Positions 44,130 through 53,922 of a stretch of 64,000 bases of DNA are shown one piece after another; the stretch's first letter is position 1; every line of letters begins with the position of its first letter. The stretch covers positions 58,742 through 122,741 of the forward strand of contig CAIUAN010000016.1 of the NCBI GenBank assembly GCA_903897145.1, given 5' to 3'. Source of the DNA: an uncultured Bacteroidia bacterium (GTDB taxonomy: Bacteria > Bacteroidota > Bacteroidia > Bacteroidales > Prolixibacteraceae). The notes under the pieces are model-generated. The model made no database searches. It was not told the DNA's origin and was given only the letters and a program-made list of their open reading frames with translations. Position numbers and translations under genes: made by a program.

Positions 44130-46817
44130 ATGTCTAACGAAGAAGATATCGATCGATTATCTGCACCTGAAGAGCATGAGGCCAAAGAGGCTAAAAAGGA
44201 ACTGCATCACATTGTCTACCTGTCGTCAATGTATCAGAACTGGTTTCTTGACTACGCTTCTTATGTCATATTGGAGCGCGCGGTACCTTATGTTAACGAT
44301 GGACTGAAACCTGTTCAGCGTCGTATCCTTCACGCTATGAGGCAGATGGATGATGGTCGGTATACGAAGGTTGCCAATATCATCGGACAGACGATGATGT
44401 ATCATCCTCACGGTGATGCATCCATAGGTGATGCGTTGGTACAGCTAGGTCAAAAAGATTTATTGATTGATGCGCAAGGAAACTGGGGCAATATCCTTAC
44501 TGGCGATGGGGCTGCTGCTCCTCGATATATCGAAGCACGACTTTCAAAATTTGCCTTGGAAGTGGTATTCAATCCGAAGACCACTAAATGGCAACTCTCT
44601 TACGACAGTCGCAACCGCGAACCAGTTACCTTGCCGGTTAAATTCCCACTTTTATTAGCGCAAGGAGTAGAAGGTATTGCAGTAGGATTGGCTTCGAAAA
44701 TTCTACCTCATAATTTTATTGAGCTGTTAAACGCGTGTATCTCATACCTGAAAAAGAAAGATTTTGAACTCTATCCCGACTTCCTCACGGGCGGTTATAT
44801 CGATGTTTCAAAATACAACGATGGTCTGCGCGGTGGAGCAGTAAAAATTAGAGCTAAGATTGAAAAAGTAGATAGTAAAACATTAGCTATTACCGAGATT
44901 CCTTTTGGAAGAACAACATCTTCACTCATCGAATCAATCGTTAAAGCCAATGAAAAGGGTAAAATTAAAGTCAAGAAGATTGACGATAATACAGCGGCAA
45001 ACGTCGAAATCCTTATTCACCTGATGCCTGGGATTAGCTCAGACAAAACAATTGACGCATTATACGCTTTTACCGATTGCGAAGTTTCAGTATCACCTAA
45101 CGCCTGTATCGTAGAAGACGACAAGCCAAAGTTTATTAATGTAACTGATATTTTAAAACGATCGGTCGATAAAACCATTGATCTGCTAAAGCTTGAACTC
45201 GAGATTCAAATGGGTGAACTAGAAGATCAATGGCACTTTGCTTCGCTAGAACAGATCTTTATCGACGAACGGATCTATAAGGATAAGGCCTTTGAGGAAT
45301 CGGCGAGCATCGATCAAGCAATTAGTCACATCGATACACGGTTAACACCATTTAAGCCAAGGTTTAGACGAGAAATAGTAAGAGAAGATATTGTTAAACT
45401 TCTTGAGATCCGCATGGGTCGAATATTGAAGTTTAATACCGATAAAGCTAACGAGATTATCAAAGGTATTGAAGATAGTATTGCTGCTGTATTGGCTAAT
45501 CTTAATAATTTAATCCCTTATAGCATAGCTTGGTACGAGCATCTTAAGACGAAGTATTCAAAAGGGAGAGAGCGTAAAACTGAAATTAGAAGTTTTGAAA
45601 ATATTGAAGCCGTAAAAGTGATCATCGCAAATGAGAAACTTTACATCGATCGCGAAGAGGGCTTTATAGGCACCGGCCTGAAGAAATCTGAATACCTATG
45701 CGAATGCTCCGATATTGATGATATTATCGTGTTCCGTCGTGATGGTTCTTATTTCGTAACCAAGGTGACCGAGAAAGCCTTTATCGGAAAAAATGTTCTT
45801 CATGTGGCGATATTCGAAAAGAATGACAATCGCACCATCTATAACCTAGTTTATCGGGATGGTAAAGCTGGTTATACCTATATGAAACGTTTTAGCGTGA
45901 CAGGTGTTACCAGGGATAAGGAATACAACATGACCTTAGGCACCGAAGGGTCTAGGATACATTATTTCAGCGTTAACCCAAATGGTGAGTCTGAAGTTCT
46001 TCGTATCACCTTTAAGCCAAAACCAAAGCTTAAAAAATTAGTCGATGAGCTTGATATCGCTCAGCTTGCCATTAAAGGCCGTCAGTCGATGGGAAATCTT
46101 GTGACCAAGAACGAAGTCCATAAGGTGACCTTGAAAGAGAAGGGAATGTCTACACTCGGAGGACGGAAGATCTGGTTCGATGAAGATGTCTTGCGCTTAA
46201 ATGCCGATGGAAGAGGTAAGTATCTGGGCGAATTTACTGGCGACGAAAAAATATTGGCTATTGATAAAGACGGAGATTATCAAGTTTATAGCTATGATCT
46301 TGAAAATCACTTTGAGAAAAATATTCTTTCCATTGAGAAATTCCATCCATCCAAAATAGCAACAGTCGTCTATTTCGATGCTGAACAAAGTTTCTACTAT
46401 GTCAAACGATTTGCCATTGAGGTCAATGGAGGTAAATTGTCTAATTTCATTGGAGAAAATTCGAATAATAAACTAATTAGCATCACCTGGGTCTCCTATC
46501 CTAGACTTGAATTGGTATTTGGAGGGGAGAAAAATGGTCGCGAAAATGAGGTGGTCGATGTGGCTGAATTTATAGGGGTTAAATCTTATAAAGCAAAAGG
46601 TAAACGGTTGTCTAGTTATCAAGTGAGTAAGATTGTTGAATTAGAGCCGATTAAAGAGGATGAAGAGGAAGTTGTGCCAGAGGCCATTTCAGCTATCGAA
46701 GAGGAGGTTGAGTCTTTTATTGTTGAGCCACAAGGCCCAATTTTAGATGTCCCTTTCGAGATAAATCGTCCAGGTGACGATAGTGAGCCTAGTCAGATGC
46801 TCCTAAATTTCGACTAA
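44130..46817 (+). CDS. parC: topoisomerase IV subunit A (ParC type)
   Basis: 895 residues. N-terminal DNA-cleavage domain: ERAVPYVNDGLKPVQRRILHAM, HPHGDASIGDALV, and the active-site tyrosine in AAAPRYIEARLSKFA. A beta-pinwheel C-terminal region follows with no GyrA-box (QRRGGKG), so ParC rather than GyrA. An acidic tail closes the protein. It follows parE by 63 nt and overlaps the aroK ATG by one base. Confidence 0.93.
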   Translation: MSNEEDIDRLSAPEEHEAKEAKKELHHIVYLSSMYQNWFLDYASYVILERAVPYVNDGLKPVQRRILHAMRQMDDGRYTKVANIIGQTMMYHPHGDASIGDALVQLGQKDLLIDAQGNWGNILTGDGAAAPRYIEARLSKFALEVVFNPKTTKWQLSYDSRNREPVTLPVKFPLLLAQGVEGIAVGLASKILPHNFIELLNACISYLKKKDFELYPDFLTGGYIDVSKYNDGLRGGAVKIRAKIEKVDSKTLAITEIPFGRTTSSLIESIVKANEKGKIKVKKIDDNTAANVEILIHLMPGISSDKTIDALYAFTDCEVSVSPNACIVEDDKPKFINVTDILKRSVDKTIDLLKLELEIQMGELEDQWHFASLEQIFIDERIYKDKAFEESASIDQAISHIDTRLTPFKPRFRREIVREDIVKLLEIRMGRILKFNTDKANEIIKGIEDSIAAVLANLNNLIPYSIAWYEHLKTKYSKGRERKTEIRSFENIEAVKVIIANEKLYIDREEGFIGTGLKKSEYLCECSDIDDIIVFRRDGSYFVTKVTEKAFIGKNVLHVAIFEKNDNRTIYNLVYRDGKAGYTYMKRFSVTGVTRDKEYNMTLGTEGSRIHYFSVNPNGESEVLRITFKPKPKLKKLVDELDIAQLAIKGRQSMGNLVTKNEVHKVTLKEKGMSTLGGRKIWFDEDVLRLNADGRGKYLGEFTGDEKILAIDKDGDYQVYSYDLENHFEKNILSIEKFHPSKIATVVYFDAEQSFYYVKRFAIEVNGGKLSNFIGENSNNKLISITWVSYPRLELVFGGEKNGRENEVVDVAEFIGVKSYKAKGKRLSSYQVSKIVELEPIKEDEEEVVPEAISAIEEEVESFIVEPQGPILDVPFEINRPGDDSEPSQMLLNFD

Positions 46818-47335
46818 TGAGGATCTATCTTGTTGGGTATATGGGTTGCGGAAAGTCAACCATCGGAAGAAAAGTAGCTGATATATTGTCTTTTAGCTTT
46901 ATCGATCTCGATAAATTTATTGAGGAACGTAATTTTAAGAGCGTTCCAGCGATTTTTGCAGAAGAGGGCGAGGCAGCTTTTAGAGAAAAAGAAAAATCAG
47001 CGTTGTTAGAGGTTTCTCAGTTTGAAGATGTGGTTATTGGAACCGGAGGGGGAGCGCCTTGCTTCTTCGAGAATATGAATTATATGAATGCCAATGGAGT
47101 AACGATCTATATTGCTCCTGAGACCGAAGTTTTAGCCACCAGACTATTAAACTCAAAAACAGAACGCCCACTTATTGCTGGGAAAAAAAGAGCCGAATTA
47201 ATCGACTTTATCAATCAAGCATTAATTGTTCGGGCTCCATTTTACGAAAAAGCAACAATAATAATTAAAGATCAACAAGATCTTGATCCGCAATTTGTTG
47301 TAAATGAAATTCAATCGCTTGGATTGAAAGGGTAA
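46817..47335 (+). CDS. aroK: shikimate kinase
   Basis: 172 residues. Walker A GYMGCGKSTIGR, substrate motif DLDKFIEERN, GEAAFREKE, GTGGGAPCFFENM, and the lid region KTERPLIA. It phosphorylates shikimate in aromatic amino acid synthesis. The TAATG overlap with parC shows translational coupling. Confidence 0.94.
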   Translation: MRIYLVGYMGCGKSTIGRKVADILSFSFIDLDKFIEERNFKSVPAIFAEEGEAAFREKEKSALLEVSQFEDVVIGTGGGAPCFFENMNYMNANGVTIYIAPETEVLATRLLNSKTERPLIAGKKRAELIDFINQALIVRAPFYEKATIIIKDQQDLDPQFVVNEIQSLGLKG

Positions 47336-47384
47336 TTCCGTACTTTGTTTGCCAATAGCTCATTACCACATAAACTTATCTCTT

Positions 47385-49451
47385 ATGAAATATCTAATTG
47401 TAGCCCTATTTCTCATAGTCCAGCTTGGGTATGGTGCTAATAAACAAAACGCCACTAAATGGCAGTTGAAGACCGAAGATACCCGATTGATCTTATCCGT
47501 TGAGCATAATCGTTTATTCATTCTAGAACTTAAGAATGTACATAATGGATGGAACTGGATTAAGGAACCTGCTGAGATGCCTTTGCCAAAACAAATTCAA
47601 ACAGGTAAAGAAAATGTATCTGTCAATTGGATATTTCAAAAGGCTGAAATTGAAAATGTTAATGGCACAAGATTAACTGTTCGCTTTAGTTCAGGTTCTC
47701 CTAATCTATCCTTGGAATCGGTATGGCAAGCCAAGCCTGGAGTTGGTCCAATTGAAAATCAAGTCTCACTGATTAATAATTCTGGAAAGAGTTTAGAAAT
47801 CAATGATCAGGACGTTGTATCTGCAGATCTGTCTTTGACTTCTGATTCATTGGTTACACTTTGGCATTTTAATAAAGGAAGATATTTAGTCCGAAAATTT
47901 AAAGAGGATAAGCCAATTGTAAATGCTGATTTACTGAAGGAGAATACCGATATCTCTTATTATCTTTCCAATGATGCCAATGGAGGGACACCAAAGGGTT
48001 TAAATAGTCAGTTGCCTTTTCAGATGTATGATGTGAATGGCCGTCACGGGTTATATCTAGGCTACGAATGGAGTTTCGGTCAGTTTAAAAATAAAACGGG
48101 TAAAAATCCACTTCAAATTAATTATAAATCCTATCTGTGGGACTCCTTAGCTGTGGTTATTGAGAACGAGAAGGTCTTTAAAATGCCCGCAGCTTTCTTT
48201 GGAACTTATAACGGTAATGTTGATGATGGGAGTAACCGGATGAAACGTTGGTTCTGGAACCATAAGATTACACAGACTTTAAAAGATCATCCAAATGAAC
48301 CCTTAATCGAATATTGCATCCCTGGCAATGAAGCTCAGTTGACCGAATATTATCAAAAATATCCAGTGGCTCAATGGGGAGCCGAATTGGGTAAGATAGA
48401 TATCGACTGGCTAGATGGGGCAAGTACCGATTGGACAAAAGGAGATTTCAAGAAATATGCCTTTTGGAGGCCCGATAGTTTAAAATGGCCCAAAGGGATG
48501 ACTGCCGGCGATATAGTTCATCAAAACAGCCAAAAACTGTCGCTTTATATGAATTTCACCTTCGAATGGACTGATATTGCAACTAAAGAAGGACGAGAAA
48601 AGGAGAAGAAGGCGCTCTTGGAAAGATACGACAATTGGCACTACGACTATTGGCGAAGTGACATGAAACTTGAAGCCAAATTTGATTATCTAAGTCATGA
48701 AGGGCTATTGGAAATCCTTGACTATATGATCGAAAAAAGACCGAATTTCAGATATGAACACTGTGGAAACGGGGGTCTGCTGAAAGATTTTACAACCCTA
48801 CAACGGATAACAGTTTTGACGAATGAGGATTCGGGTGGTCCAGAATGTCATCGTGAATCTTTTTATTCTTGCTCTTACATGATTAATCCAGTTCAGTTAA
48901 AGACTGATGTGGGTATGAATCTAGGTCCATTAGGGGAGGTGCCGAATAAGGCAGGATATGCGCCAAGTGGAGGGACCATCAACGATTCACCTCAGTGGGT
49001 TAAATATATTTTGAGAACTGGCTTTATGGGGGCTAATATGGCCACTAACTGGTGTGTATATACCCCAAATCAAATTGACGGGGTTAAAGAACATTGGCCT
49101 TTGTATAAATCCAAACAACGACCAATACTAAGAGGTTTAAAGGTAGGAGATATACCAGCCGACGTTTACCATATTTTGCCAGCTCCCGATGGCATTAACT
49201 GGGATGGGATAGAATATTACAACACTTCTCTGAACAAGGGATCGATCTTGCTCTTTAAACCTTCAGAAAGTGTGGCTTCTTCAAAAGTTATTAAGCTTCG
49301 CGGACTAGAAAAGACAAAGAAATATACCCTAACTTTTCAAGATCGGACAGAACAAAACTCCGTCAAATCAGGCGCTGAGCTGATGACTAATGGTATTGAA
49401 GTTAAAGGGATTACCGGAAGCTATGCCTCAGAAATAATTTGGATAAACTAA
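47385..49451 (+). CDS. exported GH36-like (clan D) glycoside hydrolase, probable alpha-galactosidase
   Basis: 688 residues from ATG 47385, with signal peptide KYLIVALFLIVQLGYG. The N-terminal half is a beta-sandwich-like region; the C-terminal half has clan GH-D features: IDIDWLDGASTDW, the probable nucleophile Asp in WHYDYWRSDMK, EHCGNGGLLKDFTTLQRI, and the probable acid/base Asp in TNEDSGGPECHRES. The family usually cleaves alpha-galactosides. The sequence is divergent enough that other alpha-linked sugars are possible. No SusC/D pair is nearby. Confidence 0.75.
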   Translation: MKYLIVALFLIVQLGYGANKQNATKWQLKTEDTRLILSVEHNRLFILELKNVHNGWNWIKEPAEMPLPKQIQTGKENVSVNWIFQKAEIENVNGTRLTVRFSSGSPNLSLESVWQAKPGVGPIENQVSLINNSGKSLEINDQDVVSADLSLTSDSLVTLWHFNKGRYLVRKFKEDKPIVNADLLKENTDISYYLSNDANGGTPKGLNSQLPFQMYDVNGRHGLYLGYEWSFGQFKNKTGKNPLQINYKSYLWDSLAVVIENEKVFKMPAAFFGTYNGNVDDGSNRMKRWFWNHKITQTLKDHPNEPLIEYCIPGNEAQLTEYYQKYPVAQWGAELGKIDIDWLDGASTDWTKGDFKKYAFWRPDSLKWPKGMTAGDIVHQNSQKLSLYMNFTFEWTDIATKEGREKEKKALLERYDNWHYDYWRSDMKLEAKFDYLSHEGLLEILDYMIEKRPNFRYEHCGNGGLLKDFTTLQRITVLTNEDSGGPECHRESFYSCSYMINPVQLKTDVGMNLGPLGEVPNKAGYAPSGGTINDSPQWVKYILRTGFMGANMATNWCVYTPNQIDGVKEHWPLYKSKQRPILRGLKVGDIPADVYHILPAPDGINWDGIEYYNTSLNKGSILLFKPSESVASSKVIKLRGLEKTKKYTLTFQDRTEQNSVKSGAELMTNGIEVKGITGSYASEIIWIN

Positions 49452-49472
49452 TCAGTAGACAAGAAGGCAACT

Positions 49473-49916
49473 TTAAGCCGCTTGTTTGCTGACGTTCCGG
49501 TAAGTGTAACTAAAGAAGATATGACGTCTTGCAAACCGAAGCAAGGTCGATGAACTACAGAATTTATTGTAGATGCTTTTAGGTACACCAAAGTATTCAT
49601 AGATGCTTCCATCTTGAAAGGTAATCTTTAAGGTTTGTCCTTTGTAAGAATAATCATCTATGTTAGAGGTATTTGTCGTTTCAGTGTAGGCCTCTAAGTT
49701 AAATGCCTGCGTTTCGGGAGCAATACTTACCAAGAAATGATATGCTTCAATGATGGTCTTGCTTTTATGCTCAGCCTCTACTTTGCGCTCTTCATCATCA
49801 ACAAATTTATCTGGATGCCACTCTTTGATTAAATTACGGTAGGTCGTTTTTAATTCGGCTAAATCGGCATTTGGTGTGATATTCAATAATCTACGATACT
49901 CAATAATGCGCTTCAT
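49473..49916 (-). CDS. J-domain plus KTSC-domain protein
   Basis: 147 residues. The N-terminal J domain has the HPD signature in IKEWHPDKF at about residues 33-41. The C-terminal half (YSYKGQTLKITFQDGSIYEYFGVPKSIYNKFCSSST) is a KTSC-like domain of unknown role. Such fusions occur in Bacteroidota. It would recruit a DnaK-type chaperone to an unknown target. A minus-strand -7 box TACCTTTG is at 49949-49956. Convergent with the GH36-like gene. Confidence 0.8.
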   Translation of the reverse strand: MKRIIEYRRLLNITPNADLAELKTTYRNLIKEWHPDKFVDDEERKVEAEHKSKTIIEAYHFLVSIAPETQAFNLEAYTETTNTSNIDDYSYKGQTLKITFQDGSIYEYFGVPKSIYNKFCSSSTLLRFARRHIFFSYTYRNVSKQAA

Positions 49917-50041
49917 AAAATGGCTAAGATGAATTATTTATAAGGGCGCAAAGGTAATCAAAACTATTAAACTACCTATTTGAGATTGGTTATCTTGGCT
50001 GAATATTTACATTCAGTTCTTTATTTAACATGAAAGTTACA

Positions 50042-51163
50042 TTAGGAAGTTTTCCGATATCTAAAGATTGCAAGACTAAACATCGATATGGCAAAGGCTG
50101 AAAGTGCTACAAATTCATTCAGAATATCGATGAAATTGGATCCTTTTATTAGAACGGATCTCATGATCTTCACAAAATAAAACAGCGGATTTATATAGTC
50201 TAAATTCTGAGCCCATTGCGGCATACTTTCAACAGGAGTAAATAAACCACTCATCAGAATAAATACGATAAGTGAGAAAAATGAAACAAATGTAGCTTGC
50301 TGCTGAGTATCGCTAATGGTCGAAATAAATAGTCCCCACGATAATACCAAGATCAGATATACGGCGGCTAAACTAAACAACAGCACCAAGCTTCCCTGAA
50401 TGGGAATATTGAAAGCTAGCTTTGCAACTAAAAGTCCAAAAGCTAAATCAAATAAGCCAATGAAAAGAAAGGGTAGGAGCTTACCGGCAATAAATTGCCA
50501 TTTCTTTATCGGAGTAACATTGATCTGCTCAATGGTTCCAAGCTCTTTTTCGCGCACCAGGTTCATGCCACCAAGTAGCATCCCCACAACAGTAATTAGC
50601 ACAACCAATATACCTGGGGCCATATAAAATTTATAATTCAACTCGGCATTAAACCAATAAGTCGACTTAATTTCAATCGCTTTTGTTTGTCTAAATTCTG
50701 GTTTGATGGGTTTAATCAACACCTTCTGACTGTAAGCCCCAATTACATTTGATAAGTATGCCAATGATAATTGTGCCGCATTGCCATTAATGGCATCTAC
50801 AAGGACTTGGACTTCCGTTTTTTTAACTGTTGTGAGCTCTTTATCGAACTCTTTTGGTATGACTAAAGCTAAGTTTACTTTGTTCCGCATCAATAAATCC
50901 TCAGCTTCCTGTGAATTATTCAGACCTGTAATAACCTTAAAAAATGGATTGCCACTTATTTCATGAATCATATTGCGGGAAGATGCAGAATGATCGTTGT
51001 CGACAATGGCTAAATCGACTTGCTTAAGCTCATTGGTTGCGGCAAAAACAAGAATAAGCATCTGTACCAAAGGCATAACGAATATAATCGGTAACATCGA
51101 TTTATTTCGAAAGATCTGAGTAAACTCTTTTTGAAGAAGATAGAATAAGGTTCGCATACTCAA
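50042..51163 (-). CDS. ABC-2 type permease (YbhR/YbhS-like)
   Basis: 373 residues. One N-terminal membrane helix, a large extracytoplasmic loop (~150 residues), then about five membrane helices, with the ABC-2 signature VREKELGTIEQINVTPIKKWQFIAGKLLP. Starts one nt before the upstream permease stop ends and is the last gene of the export operon. Paired with the next gene (its paralog) it forms the membrane part of the exporter. Confidence 0.92.
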   Translation of the reverse strand: MSMRTLFYLLQKEFTQIFRNKSMLPIIFVMPLVQMLILVFAATNELKQVDLAIVDNDHSASSRNMIHEISGNPFFKVITGLNNSQEAEDLLMRNKVNLALVIPKEFDKELTTVKKTEVQVLVDAINGNAAQLSLAYLSNVIGAYSQKVLIKPIKPEFRQTKAIEIKSTYWFNAELNYKFYMAPGILVVLITVVGMLLGGMNLVREKELGTIEQINVTPIKKWQFIAGKLLPFLFIGLFDLAFGLLVAKLAFNIPIQGSLVLLFSLAAVYLILVLSWGLFISTISDTQQQATFVSFFSLIVFILMSGLFTPVESMPQWAQNLDYINPLFYFVKIMRSVLIKGSNFIDILNEFVALSAFAISMFSLAIFRYRKTS

Positions 51164-52270
51164 TTATTGAAGTCTGATTTTGAATTTCCGAATGCTAATT
51201 ATTATAAATAGGGCAGACATGCCCAGTAATATTAAAGTGTTAGGCCATACCTCTGCAAGTCCTCCACCTTTTAACATGACTGTCCTATTGATCTCTATAA
51301 ACCAGCGTGGTGGAATGAAATTAGAGATAAATTCTAACGGAGCTGGCATATTTTTTACAGGAAAGATAAATCCGGATAATAGAATACTTGGAAGCATCAA
51401 TACAAAGCCAGATATCGCTAAGGCTGTAACTTGATTGGTGGCAAAGGTTGAAATCAATATTCCTAGTGATAAGGCCAAGAAGATAAACAAGAGTATCTCT
51501 GCTAATAATAGCGCTAGACTGCCAATTATTGGGACATTAAAGACAAAATATCCTATCAAAAGCACTACTAAGGCATTGATAATAGATAGGATCATGTATG
51601 GTGTGACTTTGCCAAGTATGATTTGTATCGGTTTTAAAGGCGATGCAAGAAGAATCTCCATCGTGCCCGACTCTTTTTCACGCGTAATGGTGATGGCGGT
51701 CATCATCGCTGATATCAGCATTAGGATAACTGCGATTAGTCCTGGGATGAAATTATAGGAGTCGAGCATGTTTTCGTTAAAAAGCATACGAGCTTTGATG
51801 TTTATTCCAGGCTGTTTCTGCTCTTTTATAAACTCGGTTTTTACAAAGTTGTTTGTAATGGCTGTGGTGTAATTTACTACAAGTTGTGCCGTATTCGGTT
51901 CCGATGCGTCCTCAATTAGTTGAATATCAGCTTTATTTTCGTTTACTAGATGTCGAGCAAAGTTCGGCTCAAAAATTACAATTTCTTTCACTTTTCCGCT
52001 TCTAAACAGTCCTTCATACTCAGACTCGGACGAAGGTGTTGCTGCAACCTGAAAAAATCCTGAGGAGACTAATTGCTGCGTTAATCTTATACTGAGGTAG
52101 TCTCTTGAATGGTCTACTACTGCAATTTTTACATTGCGCACTTCGTTGGTTAAAACAAAACCAAAAAGTAATAATTGAGCGATCGGGATTCCAAAAAGTA
52201 TGACTAAGGTTCTTGGATCGCGGAAGATATGGAGAAACTCTTTTCTTAGAAAGGCTAGGAATCTTTTCAT
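51164..52270 (-). CDS. ABC-2 type permease (YbhR/YbhS-like)
   Basis: 368 residues with the same layout as its neighbour: KEFLHIFRDPRTLVILFGIPIAQLLLFGF, a periplasmic loop, and ITREKESGTMEILLASPLKPIQIILGK. Its ATG overlaps the stop of the preceding ATPase gene (ATGA, 4 nt). Heterodimer partner of the downstream permease. Confidence 0.92.
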   Translation of the reverse strand: MKRFLAFLRKEFLHIFRDPRTLVILFGIPIAQLLLFGFVLTNEVRNVKIAVVDHSRDYLSIRLTQQLVSSGFFQVAATPSSESEYEGLFRSGKVKEIVIFEPNFARHLVNENKADIQLIEDASEPNTAQLVVNYTTAITNNFVKTEFIKEQKQPGINIKARMLFNENMLDSYNFIPGLIAVILMLISAMMTAITITREKESGTMEILLASPLKPIQIILGKVTPYMILSIINALVVLLIGYFVFNVPIIGSLALLLAEILLFIFLALSLGILISTFATNQVTALAISGFVLMLPSILLSGFIFPVKNMPAPLEFISNFIPPRWFIEINRTVMLKGGGLAEVWPNTLILLGMSALFIIISIRKFKIRLQ

Positions 52271-52995
52271 CGTGCAATTTTTAAGAATACTTCATCCATA
52301 TTGATTGCATTGTATTGCTTTTTCAGGTTCTCAGGGGTATCAAGTGCCACAATTTGGCCTTCCGACATGATTGAAACGCGGTCGCAATATTCAGCTTCAT
52401 CCATATAATGGGTGGTTACAAAGACGGTAATCCCTTTTTGCACCGCTTCATAAATTAAATTCCAAAACTGTCTTCTGGTGATCGGATCAACACCTCCTGT
52501 TGGCTCATCGAGGAAGACGATTTTGGGATTATGGAGTATGGCAATAGAAAAGGCTAGTTTTTGCTTCCATCCAAGTGGTAAATCACCAATTTTACGATTC
52601 TTAAATGCCATAAGGTCAAGTCTTTCTAGCATCTCTTCTGTTCTGGCTTTTCGTTCCGTAATTTTCATTCCGTAGACTCCACCAAAAAAACGAATGTTCT
52701 CAGCTACGGTTAGATCTTCATAGAGTGAGAATTTTTGGCTCATATAGCCTATGTTTTTCTTAATCTTTTCTGTCTGGTGGTAAATATCATAACCGGCAAC
52801 ATTCATTTCACCAGAAGTGGGAGTGGAGAGACCACATAAAATGCGGATGGCAGTCGTTTTTCCTGCGCCATTCGCACCAATGAATCCAAAGATTTCCCCT
52901 TTGTATACTTCGAAATTAAGGTTGTCGTTTGCAACAAAAGTTCCAAACCTCTTCACCATATTTTTTACCGTTATAACTGGCTCTTTGTTGATCAT
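52267..52995 (-). CDS. ABC transporter ATPase with degenerate signature motif
   Basis: 242 residues. Walker A GANGAGKTT, Q-loop SQKFSLYEDLTV, Walker B FLDEPTGGVD. The signature LSGGQ is replaced by LPLGWKQ, as in the second half of the fused YbhF ATPase of enteric bacteria. It overlaps both neighbours by 4 nt. Likely dimerises with the product of 52992-53909. Confidence 0.93.
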   Translation of the reverse strand: MINKEPVITVKNMVKRFGTFVANDNLNFEVYKGEIFGFIGANGAGKTTAIRILCGLSTPTSGEMNVAGYDIYHQTEKIKKNIGYMSQKFSLYEDLTVAENIRFFGGVYGMKITERKARTEEMLERLDLMAFKNRKIGDLPLGWKQKLAFSIAILHNPKIVFLDEPTGGVDPITRRQFWNLIYEAVQKGITVFVTTHYMDEAEYCDRVSIMSEGQIVALDTPENLKKQYNAINMDEVFLKIAR

Positions 52996-53909
52996 ACGGT
53001 CTGATTGTGTTTTTGCATCAACAAAATAAATACGTCTTCAATGGTTGCCTTATCCGATTCAACGATTATGTCATTTTCCCCATTCTTTGTTAAAAATTCA
53101 CGAATTGATTCAGTTGTATGTTGCCCTTTAGCCGTAACAAGGTGTAAAACCTGTCCAAAACTATTCACTGAAATTAAGGATGGAATGATCTCTAATATTT
53201 TAGAGGTGTTGTAAATTTTCCTAGAACGAACTGTCCACAGATCTTCAGGAAAGGAGTGCATCATCTCCTCTGGTGTGGCAACCGACATGATTTTTCCCTC
53301 TTGAATCAATGCTATTCGATCACATAAGGTGGCTTCATCCATATAGGGCGTAGATACTAGGATGGTTATACCCATGTTTTTTAGCCTTTTAAGCATCTCC
53401 CAGAACTCTTTTCGAGAAACCGCATCTACACCTGTGGTAGGCTCATCTAGAATCAGAATCTCCGGTTTGTGAATTAAAGCGCAAGACAATGCAAGCTTTT
53501 GCTTCATTCCACCAGATAATTGACCTGCTCTTCTTGTTTTAAAGGGCTCAATCTGCTGGTAGATATCTTTGATAAGATGATCGTTTTCTTCAATCGTCGT
53601 TCCAAATACCGTCGCAAAGAATTTTAAGTTTTCTTCTACTGTTAAGTCTGGATATAGTGAGAATCGACCAGGCATGTAACCTGTGATCAATCTTACCTTT
53701 TTGTAATCCTTCACAACATCGAGATTATCCATTGAGGCACTCCCTGCAGTGGGAAGTAAAAGTGACATAAGAATGCGCATTAAGGTGGTTTTACCTGCTC
53801 CGTCTGGGCCAATAAGTCCAAATAGCTCACCTCTTTGTATCGAAAGGGATACATTTTCTAAGGCTACTACATCGCCGTACTGCTTTCTGATATTTTGAAC
53901 CTCAATCAT
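52992..53909 (-). CDS. ABC transporter ATPase
   Basis: 305 residues. Walker A GPDGAGKTT, full signature LSGGMKQ, Walker B ILDEPTTGVD, plus a C-terminal extension of about 70 residues. It corresponds to the first ATPase half of YbhF; here the two halves are separate genes. It starts 14 nt after the HlyD-like stop. Confidence 0.93.
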   Translation of the reverse strand: MIEVQNIRKQYGDVVALENVSLSIQRGELFGLIGPDGAGKTTLMRILMSLLLPTAGSASMDNLDVVKDYKKVRLITGYMPGRFSLYPDLTVEENLKFFATVFGTTIEENDHLIKDIYQQIEPFKTRRAGQLSGGMKQKLALSCALIHKPEILILDEPTTGVDAVSRKEFWEMLKRLKNMGITILVSTPYMDEATLCDRIALIQEGKIMSVATPEEMMHSFPEDLWTVRSRKIYNTSKILEIIPSLISVNSFGQVLHLVTAKGQHTTESIREFLTKNGENDIIVESDKATIEDVFILLMQKHNQTV

Positions 53910-53922
53910 CGAGTGTAATTCC

